Of a stretch of DNA of 41,847 nucleotides, positions 33,993 through 39,796 are shown one piece after another. The translations under genes were made by a program, and so were the position numbers. The stretch is from Elusimicrobiota bacterium (GTDB taxonomy: Bacteria > Elusimicrobiota > Elusimicrobia > UBA1565 > UBA9628): assembly GCA_030696455.1 (NCBI GenBank), contig JAUYSH010000138.1:1-41847 (forward strand). Reading direction: 5' to 3'. Numbering within the stretch: position 1 is the stretch's first letter; each line of letters starts with the position of its first letter. A model generated the notes under the pieces. That model saw only the letters and a list, made by a program, of their open reading frames with translations, did no database searches and had not been told where the DNA came from.

Positions 33993-34811
33993 ATGAAACA
34001 GGTCCATTTTGCCCTGCTCCTCGCGCTCCTTTTCACCGCCTGCCGCGGCGAAAAGGACCCCGTCGTCGCGCGCGTGGGCAAGCTCAAGATCACGCAGAGC
34101 GAGTTCCAGCGCAAGCTCGGCGAGGTGTCCCAGGGCTACCAGGACTACGTCTTGTCGCCGAGCGGCCGGCGACAATTTTTAGATGTCCTGATCCGCGAGA
34201 AGCTCGTCCTGGCCGCCGCCCAGCAGTCCGACGTGCCCCGCTCGGCCGAGTTCCGGGCCCAGCTCGAGAAGCTGCGTAATGAAGAAGAGGAGCGCGTCCG
34301 CGAGGGCGGCGATTATCTCCTGACCTCGATGTGGATCGAGGACCTGCGCCGCCGCGGCGAGCTGGGGGTCGACGAGAGCGACGTGCGCGACTACCTGCTC
34401 AAGCATCCCGTCGAGGTGGACATGCGCCACGTCCTCCTGGCCACGCCCGAAGCCGCCGCCGCGGTCGCCAAGCGCCTGCGCGGCGGGGCCAACTTCGCCA
34501 AGCTCGCCAAGGACGAGTCCCTCGACGCGGCGACCGCCGATGACGGCGGCAAGCTGCCGGCCTCGCTGTACGGCGAGGTGATCCCCGAGCTCGAGGAGGT
34601 CGTCTTCCGCATGCGCGTCGGCGAGATCGGCGGCCCGCTGAAGAGTAAGTTCGGCTATCACGTGATGCGCAAGGACGGCGAGAAAAAGGTGTCCCTTCAG
34701 GACGGGCGGGCCCGCGTGGCGCGCCTGCTCGAGAAGCAGAAGCTGGACGCCCATCTGCAGTCGATCCAGACGAAATTCCCGGTGGAGGTCGTCGATGAAC
34801 AGTTCAGGTAG
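33993..34811 (+). CDS. PpiC-type (parvulin) peptidyl-prolyl isomerase lipoprotein
   Basis: The 272-residue protein has a lipoprotein signal with lipobox LFTAC (Cys17), predicting a lipid-anchored periplasmic protein. An N-terminal SurA/PrsA-like helical region (VGKLKITQSEFQRKL, RRQFLDVLIREKLVL) is followed by a parvulin domain at about residues 142-235: VDMRHVLLATPE, FAKLAKDES, DDGGKLPASLYGEVIPELEE and SKFGYHVMRKDG. It probably assists folding of exported or outer-membrane proteins, fitting the giant secreted proteins here. It overlaps the next gene, another parvulin chaperone, by 17 bases, so they form an operon. Confidence 0.9.
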   Translation: MKQVHFALLLALLFTACRGEKDPVVARVGKLKITQSEFQRKLGEVSQGYQDYVLSPSGRRQFLDVLIREKLVLAAAQQSDVPRSAEFRAQLEKLRNEEEERVREGGDYLLTSMWIEDLRRRGELGVDESDVRDYLLKHPVEVDMRHVLLATPEAAAAVAKRLRGGANFAKLAKDESLDAATADDGGKLPASLYGEVIPELEEVVFRMRVGEIGGPLKSKFGYHVMRKDGEKKVSLQDGRARVARLLEKQKLDAHLQSIQTKFPVEVVDEQFR

Positions 34812-35901
34812 GACTTTCCTGTTTTCCGCCTTGATGATGATCGCCTTCGTCCCGGTCTCCGCCAAGCTGCTCGAGGACACCGTCGCCGTCGTCAACGGCA
34901 AGCCGATCCTCCTGTCCGAATACCAGAAGGAGGCCGCCACCGCCCAGGATTACTGGAGCAAGACCAATCCCGCCGCCATGGCCGATCCGGCCAACCTGCG
35001 CAAGCTCAAGGAGAGCACGCTCGAGCAGCTCATCGACCGCGAGCTCCTGATCCAGGAAGGCGCGCGCCTCAAGATCAAGGTCCGCGAGCGCGAGATCGAC
35101 AACGCGGTCGACGAGATCAAGGCCCGCTTCCGCAAGGACGAGCGCGGCAACAACCTCTCCGAGGCCGAAGCCGAGGCCGCGTTCCAGCAGCAGCTCAAGG
35201 GCGAGGGCCTGGACTGGGGCCGGTTCCGCGAGCGGCTGTCCCACCAGATCATGGCCCGCAAGACGATCGACGATGCGGTGAAGGCCAAGATGGTCCCTCC
35301 GTCCGAGGAGGAGACGAAGGCGTACTTCGCCAAGATCCAGAGCTACCTCGACAGCAAGAGCACCGGCACCCCGGCCGGCATGGACGAGGAGGAAGGCATG
35401 GCCCTGCGCGAGGTCGCCGGCCAGGTCAAGGCGCTCAGCTCCGAGCGCGTGCGCGTGCAGCGCGTCCTGATCCGCCTCTCACCGGGCGCCTCCGAGAACG
35501 AGAAGAAGCGCGCCCGCAAGACCGCCGAGGACGTCAAGAAGCGGCTCGACGGCGGCGAGGAATTCGCCGTCGTGGCCAAGGAGGACTCCGAGGATCCCGA
35601 GAGCGCGGCGCGCGGCGGCGACCTCGGCTACATCCTGCGCGGGATCGCCCCGCCCGAGCTCGAGAAGGCCGCCTTCGCGCTCGGCGTCGGCGACACGAGC
35701 GGGCCCATCTACACCGAGGCGGGCTACAACATCATCCGCGTCACGGAGAAACGCGCGGCGGAGAAGCCCGAGTACGAGAAGTTCAAGGACGAGCTGGCGA
35801 ACTTCCTGGGCGGGGCCTCCTTCCAGAAGAAGGTCGAGGATTTCGTGCAGGGCCTGCGCGATAAGGCCGCGATTGAGCGCAATCTTCCCGCGACCCTCTA
35901 A
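34795..35901 (+). CDS. SurA-like periplasmic chaperone/peptidyl-prolyl isomerase
   Basis: The 368-residue protein has a signal peptide (TFLFSALMMIAFVPVSA) and the SurA-type N-terminal motif LEDTVAVVNGKPILLSEYQ with a long charged helical region and LIDRELLIQEGARLKI. One parvulin domain follows (about residues 220-325): RVQRVLIRLSPGAS, FAVVAKEDSEDPESAARGG, DLGYILRGIAPPELE and YTEAGYNIIRVTEKR. SurA of E. coli has two parvulin domains; this has one. It should bind unfolded outer-membrane proteins in the periplasm. The start overlaps the upstream lipoprotein gene and its end overlaps pdxA. The name surA is not assigned because domain number differs. Confidence 0.88.
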   Translation: MNSSGRTFLFSALMMIAFVPVSAKLLEDTVAVVNGKPILLSEYQKEAATAQDYWSKTNPAAMADPANLRKLKESTLEQLIDRELLIQEGARLKIKVREREIDNAVDEIKARFRKDERGNNLSEAEAEAAFQQQLKGEGLDWGRFRERLSHQIMARKTIDDAVKAKMVPPSEEETKAYFAKIQSYLDSKSTGTPAGMDEEEGMALREVAGQVKALSSERVRVQRVLIRLSPGASENEKKRARKTAEDVKKRLDGGEEFAVVAKEDSEDPESAARGGDLGYILRGIAPPELEKAAFALGVGDTSGPIYTEAGYNIIRVTEKRAAEKPEYEKFKDELANFLGGASFQKKVEDFVQGLRDKAAIERNLPATL

Positions 35902-36808
35902 GATCCTCGCCTTCACCTGCGGCGATCCCGCGGGCGTCGGTCCCCGGGGCGCGCTGGCGTCCTTGCGCGCCGGGGCCCTGCCGGCCGGCGTGACCCCGGT
36001 TCTCGTCGGAGAGCGCTCGGTCTGGCGCCGCGCCGGGTGGCGCCCCTCCGACGGTCCCATCCGCGACACCGGCCTCGTGCTCTCGGTCCCGCGTCCCGGC
36101 CGTCCCACGCCGGCGGGGGGACGGCTCTCCGCCGCGTCCTTCGAGGAGGCCTTGAGCCTCATCGCCCGGGGCCTGGCCGGGGGCGTGGTCACCGCTCCGA
36201 TCTCGAAGACCTCCTGGTCGCAGGCGGGCTACCCTTGGAGGGATCATACGGCGCGCCTGGCCGACTTCGCGGGCAAGCCCGACGCGCAGATGGTCCTGGG
36301 CGTGCCGTCTCGCAAGCTTTGGTGCGCCATCGCCACGCGTCATGTCCCTCTGAAGGAAGCGGCTCGCGGGCTTAACGCGCGCTCGATCGCCGCGTGCGCG
36401 CGGACGCTGGCCGAGGCCCTGCGCGCGCTCGGCGTCGGGAAACCCCGGCTCGCGCTGTGCGCCCTCAATCCTCATGCCGGCGAGGGCGGCCTCATCGGGA
36501 CCGAGGAGCGCGACCTGCTCGTCCCGCTGGCGCGGCGGCTCAAGCTTGAAGGGCCGATTCCCGCGGACTCGGCCTGGCGCCTGCACGCCGAGGGCGCCTA
36601 CGACGGCCTCGTCTGCCTCTACCACGATCAGGCTCTGATCCCTCTCAAGGTCATGGGGGGGCTCGCGGGCGTCAACTGGACGGTGGGTATCCCCTTCGTG
36701 CGGACCTCGCCCGCTCACGGCACCGCGTACGACGCGGCGGCGGCCGGGACGCTCGACGCGTCGGGTGCCATTGAAGCGGCGCGGCTCGCTTCACGCCTGT
36801 TGGCTTAG
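35873..36808 (+). CDS. pdxA: 4-hydroxythreonine-4-phosphate dehydrogenase
   Basis: The 311-residue protein has the family start ILAFTCGDPAGVGP, VVTAPISKTSW, DHTARLADF, metal-ligand histidines in DHTA, TRHVPLKEA and SPAHGTAYD, CALNPHAGEGGLIGTEE and YHDQALIPLKVM. It oxidises 4-phosphohydroxy-L-threonine in pyridoxal-phosphate synthesis. The TTG start (35873) overlaps the chaperone gene by 29 bases; translation is probably coupled. The GPE of most relatives reads GPR here. PLP from this pathway is the cofactor of the nearby Alr, though the link is only metabolic. Confidence 0.92.
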   Translation: MSAIFPRPSKILAFTCGDPAGVGPRGALASLRAGALPAGVTPVLVGERSVWRRAGWRPSDGPIRDTGLVLSVPRPGRPTPAGGRLSAASFEEALSLIARGLAGGVVTAPISKTSWSQAGYPWRDHTARLADFAGKPDAQMVLGVPSRKLWCAIATRHVPLKEAARGLNARSIAACARTLAEALRALGVGKPRLALCALNPHAGEGGLIGTEERDLLVPLARRLKLEGPIPADSAWRLHAEGAYDGLVCLYHDQALIPLKVMGGLAGVNWTVGIPFVRTSPAHGTAYDAAAAGTLDASGAIEAARLASRLLA

Positions 36809-36813
36809 CCTTC

Positions 36814-36830
36814 CGCCGCCCGTCGCGGCG
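36814..36830. terminator. GC hairpin between convergent genes
   Basis: CGCCGC, a five-base loop and GCGGCG lie between the pdxA stop and the stop of the opposite-strand small gene. There is no T-tract, so termination is uncertain. Confidence 0.3.
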
Positions 36831-36845
36831 ACGATGACTGCGTCC

Positions 36846-37211
36846 CTAGGGGAAGACTTTCTTCAGGGCGAGCTTTCGTTCATCCAAGGTCAAATAAAGC
36901 ATGTCGAGGCCTTGCTTGGGGGCAGGAGTGCCCGCGAAATTCTTCGTCAGTTGCCGGATGAAAGCTCGCGCCGCCACGAAGGCCTTGATGCCGTTTTTCG
37001 CGTTGTCCTTCGCGAGCGAGTCGAGGCTGAATTCCTTCTCCTCACCTTGATAAAGGACGGTCACGGGTCCTTCCTCATCCGCCAATCGGACGTCGGTAGA
37101 GGCCGGATCCAAGCCGGCCCTCACGAGGAAGGCCGAGGTTTCGGGGGATAGTGCGTGAGCCGGCGCAGCGAGCACGGCGGAAACGGCGACGGCTATCAGA
37201 AGGGATTTCAT
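36846..37211 (-). CDS. Small secreted protein of unknown function
   Basis: The 121-residue protein has a clear signal peptide (MKSLLIAVAVSAVLAAPAHA, then LSPETSAF), leaving about 100 residues in the periplasm or outside. The mature part is mixed charged, with no cysteines, and ends LTLDERKLALKKVFP. I do not recognise the family. The ATG has AGAGGTG seven bases upstream. It is transcribed away from the TPR-kinase gene at 37287, with the two promoters back to back, suggesting shared regulation. A much longer open frame upstream on this strand is antisense to the kinase and is not used. Confidence 0.8.
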   Translation of the reverse strand: MKSLLIAVAVSAVLAAPAHALSPETSAFLVRAGLDPASTDVRLADEEGPVTVLYQGEEKEFSLDSLAKDNAKNGIKAFVAARAFIRQLTKNFAGTPAPKQGLDMLYLTLDERKLALKKVFP

Positions 37212-37215
37212 GTCG

Positions 37216-37232
37216 AGGCACCTCTCGTGCCT
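37216..37232 (-). promoter_or_regulatory. Hairpin or operator overlapping the Shine-Dalgarno of the small secreted gene
   Basis: AGGCAC and GTGCCT form a perfect six-base-pair stem with a GAGAG loop. The Shine-Dalgarno AGAGGTG spans loop and stem in the short 5' leader. It could hinder ribosome binding or be a protein-binding palindrome. Confidence 0.4.
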
Positions 37233-37233
37233 G

Positions 37234-37262
37234 AGTATAGCTCCGGTGTCTTGACAAATCAA
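37234..37262 (-). promoter_or_regulatory. Promoter of the small secreted protein gene
   Basis: On the minus strand, TTGATT (37257-37262), a 17-base spacer and TATACT (37234-37239) form a good housekeeping-sigma promoter. The leader would be about 15 bases. The -35 directly adjoins the -35 of the divergent kinase promoter. Confidence 0.65.
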
Positions 37263-37280
37263 GGGGTCCAGGGCTACACT
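37251..37280 (+). promoter_or_regulatory. Promoter of the first TPR-kinase gene (leaderless)
   Basis: Consensus TTGACA (37251-37256), an 18-base spacer and TACACT (37275-37280) lie six bases before the ATG. Transcription should begin at the A of the start codon or next to it. Confidence 0.7.
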
Positions 37281-37286
37281 GCGGAC

Positions 37287-39698
37287 ATGTGGCCGATCGC
37301 CCTTTGTCTCCTCGCCGCGACGATGATGAGTCCCTTCGCGGCCTCCGCGCGGGCCGCTGAACTGACCGAGGCGCAGCGTCAAGCATTCGCGCAGAAATAT
37401 CCTCGCCTGCTGACCATTCCCCAGGACGCGTGGAGCAAGCCCGAAGAGATGCAGGCGCACATCGCGAAGTACGACGACATGGCCAACCTCTACATCAACA
37501 AAGACGCCGATTTCGTCAATGCGCTCGCCGTTCTGGCCGGCGTCGCGGCGATGCGCGGCACCCCGGTTCCCCCAAGGGTCGAGCCCGTTCCGACGAGGGA
37601 CGGCGCAGGCCCTCCGGCGGATGCCAAGGTCGAGGAGAATCGCGTCAGGGAAGAAAATCGGGCGAAAGGACAAGAAGAGTTTTACCGCGTCATAGGCAGG
37701 GATTTCAAGGACCAGCCTTGGCCTTACAACGAGAGCGGTAAGAGCGCCTATGCTCGCAAGGACTACCAAACCGCCTTGCGCGATTACGAAGAAGCGGTCC
37801 GCATCGATCCCGAAAACACCGCCGCGTTGCTCGGCTACGGTCACTCGGCCAACGAGCTCGGCGACTACAAGCTGGCGTCGATGGCCGCGAAGCAGCTTCT
37901 CGGCCGTGATCCCGGCAACAAGGAGGCGCTGGGCCTCTACCACTTCGCGACCGGCCGCGCCCCCAAGGTCAGCCTGGCTTCCACCATCTTCCACGGCGGA
38001 ACGGCGGGCTCTCCCGGGGCCGAAGGCGGCGCGGGTCTCGCCGCGGCCCGATTCGCCGGGGCGGTCCCCGGCGGCGGCTACACCGCTCCCTCTCAGACCC
38101 CCGAGCAGGTCGCCGCCGCGGCGCGCGCCCAAGCGGCCGCGGCGGGCCCCGACGCGGCTCAGCGCTCGGCATCGATGACCAAGGACGCGGCGTCGGCCTT
38201 GCGCGTGAGGGATTACCCGACGGCCCATCAGCTCGCCAGCCAGGCGATCGTCCTCAACGCCGCCAACGCCCAGGCCCTCAACTTTCGCGCGATCGCCTCG
38301 AACCGGATGGCCCGCTACAACGACGCCGTGACGGACGCGAGCGCCGCCCTGGCGCTCGCGCCCGGCAACGCGCCCGCGCTGCAGACCCGCTCCTGGGCCT
38401 TCGCCAAGCAGGGGCTGTTCCAGGAGGCGCTGAAGGATGCCGAGGCCACCTTGGCTCGCGACCCGTCGAACCCCTACGCCTATCAGAACAAGGCCATGGC
38501 GCTCGCGGGCCTGAAGGACCGCGCGGGCGCGCTCGACGCGCTGCGCCGCTCGGCCGCGATCGATCCCCGCTTCCAGAACCGCCTCGAGCGCGCCCTGCAG
38601 TTGCCCGAGGATCAGGACCTGAGCATGCTCTTCGACGACGAGACCGCCGCCGCGGCGGCCGCCGCCCCGCCGCCTCCGCGCCCCGCCGCGAAGCGCTTCG
38701 CGCGCCTGGCCCTGCTGTCGGGCATGGGCGGGATCTTGATCGCCCTCGGAATCCTTCACGTGGTGTCGGCGAGCTGGCGTGAGAAGGTCCACATGACGAT
38801 CCGCCGCGTGCTGGCGCCCTCGGACGCGGTCGGCAGCGAGGAGGCCGCCGCGCCCGCGTCCTCGTCCGCGACGAATCCCGGCGCGGCCTTCTGGCTTCAG
38901 TACGACCTGATCAAGGAGATCGGCCTCGGCGGCATGGGCGTCGTTTATGAGGCCCAGGACCGGTCGCTCGAACGCCGCGTCGCCGTCAAGAAGATGCGCG
39001 ACGAGATCCGCATCGATCCGCACGAGCGCCGCCGCTTCGTCAATGAGGCCAAGCTCGTCGCCCAACTGCGCCACCCGAACATCGTGGACATCTACGCGAT
39101 CGTGGAGGAAGGACAGGAGGTCTATCTCGTGTTCGAGTTCGTCTCCGGACGGACGCTCCACGACCAGATCAAGTCCGAGGGGCCGATGAGCGTCGAGGCC
39201 GCGCGCGGGGTCCTCCACGCCGCCGCCGAGGCCGTCGAGCACGCTCACGCCGCACAGATCGTGCATCGCGACCTCAAGCCGTCGAACATCATGATCACCG
39301 ACGACGGACGCATCAAGGTCATGGACTTCGGCGTCGCGCGCCAGGCCAAGGACGCGATCACCAAGATGTCCATGACCAACACCGTGGTGGGCACGCCGCC
39401 TTACATGGCGCCGGAGCAGGAGCAGGGGACCGTGCGCCGTGAATCGGACGTTTACGCCCTCGGGGTCTGCCTTTATGAGATGCTGACCGGGCATCTGCCT
39501 TTCTCGGGCGGGGGGGCGGCGATGCTGCTCAACAAGCTCAACGGCAAACACATTCCGCCGAGCCAGCGCAACCCGGCTCTGCCCGAGGGCCTCGACGAGG
39601 TCATCGCCAAGGCGCTCATCCCGGACCCGGAAAAGCGCTACCACACCCCGACCGAGCTGGTGGCGGCCCTCGACGCGCTCATCGCGTCGCGCGCGTGA
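37287..39698 (+). CDS. Receptor-like protein: signal peptide, TPR repeats, one TM, C-terminal Ser/Thr kinase
   Basis: The 803-residue protein has a signal peptide (LCLLAATMMSPFAASARA), a periplasmic part with about five TPR units (ALRDYEEAVRIDPEN, AVTDASAALALAPGN, ALKDAEATLARDPSN among them), an Ala/Pro-rich stretch, one membrane segment at about residues 469-493 (LALLSGMGGILIALGILHVV) and a cytoplasmic Hanks-type kinase from about 534. The kinase is complete: Gly loop IGLGGMGVVYEA (from Gly546 in the loop), Lys568, HRDLKPSN (Asp662), DFG (Asp680), GTPPYMAPEQ and SDVYALGVCLYEMLTGHLPF. Sensor outside and kinase at the C-terminus is the reverse of PknB-type proteins. The ATG at 37287 was chosen for the signal peptide and promoter spacing. 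The downstream gene encodes a paralogue. Confidence 0.92.
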   Translation: MWPIALCLLAATMMSPFAASARAAELTEAQRQAFAQKYPRLLTIPQDAWSKPEEMQAHIAKYDDMANLYINKDADFVNALAVLAGVAAMRGTPVPPRVEPVPTRDGAGPPADAKVEENRVREENRAKGQEEFYRVIGRDFKDQPWPYNESGKSAYARKDYQTALRDYEEAVRIDPENTAALLGYGHSANELGDYKLASMAAKQLLGRDPGNKEALGLYHFATGRAPKVSLASTIFHGGTAGSPGAEGGAGLAAARFAGAVPGGGYTAPSQTPEQVAAAARAQAAAAGPDAAQRSASMTKDAASALRVRDYPTAHQLASQAIVLNAANAQALNFRAIASNRMARYNDAVTDASAALALAPGNAPALQTRSWAFAKQGLFQEALKDAEATLARDPSNPYAYQNKAMALAGLKDRAGALDALRRSAAIDPRFQNRLERALQLPEDQDLSMLFDDETAAAAAAAPPPPRPAAKRFARLALLSGMGGILIALGILHVVSASWREKVHMTIRRVLAPSDAVGSEEAAAPASSSATNPGAAFWLQYDLIKEIGLGGMGVVYEAQDRSLERRVAVKKMRDEIRIDPHERRRFVNEAKLVAQLRHPNIVDIYAIVEEGQEVYLVFEFVSGRTLHDQIKSEGPMSVEAARGVLHAAAEAVEHAHAAQIVHRDLKPSNIMITDDGRIKVMDFGVARQAKDAITKMSMTNTVVGTPPYMAPEQEQGTVRRESDVYALGVCLYEMLTGHLPFSGGGAAMLLNKLNGKHIPPSQRNPALPEGLDEVIAKALIPDPEKRYHTPTELVAALDALIASRA

Positions 39699-39761
39699 TT
39701 CAGCGCGTTTTACGCGGTCGGCTCGGACGGTTAAAAGCTCGGTAAAAGCGGCCCCATCGCC

Positions 39762-39790
39762 TTGACAGGATGCGGGGGCCCTCCTACACT
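39762..39790 (+). promoter_or_regulatory. Promoter of the second TPR-kinase gene (leaderless)
   Basis: TTGACA (39762-39767), a 17-base spacer and TACACT (39785-39790) are followed by six bases and the ATG at 39797. This repeats the layout of the first kinase gene. Two similar tracts, GGTTAAAAGC (39729) and GGTAAAAGC (39741), lie just upstream of the -35. Confidence 0.7.
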
Positions 39791-39796
39791 TGAAAG

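Noticed and set aside
36846-39644. Very long minus-strand frame opposite the first kinase gene
   Set aside because: Only the last 121 codons look like a protein (signal peptide, Shine-Dalgarno, promoter); the rest is the shadow of the kinase gene.
39700-39725. Possible terminator after the first kinase gene
   Set aside because: Only a four-base-pair CGCG stem around TTTTA is present, without a T-tract, which is too weak to call.
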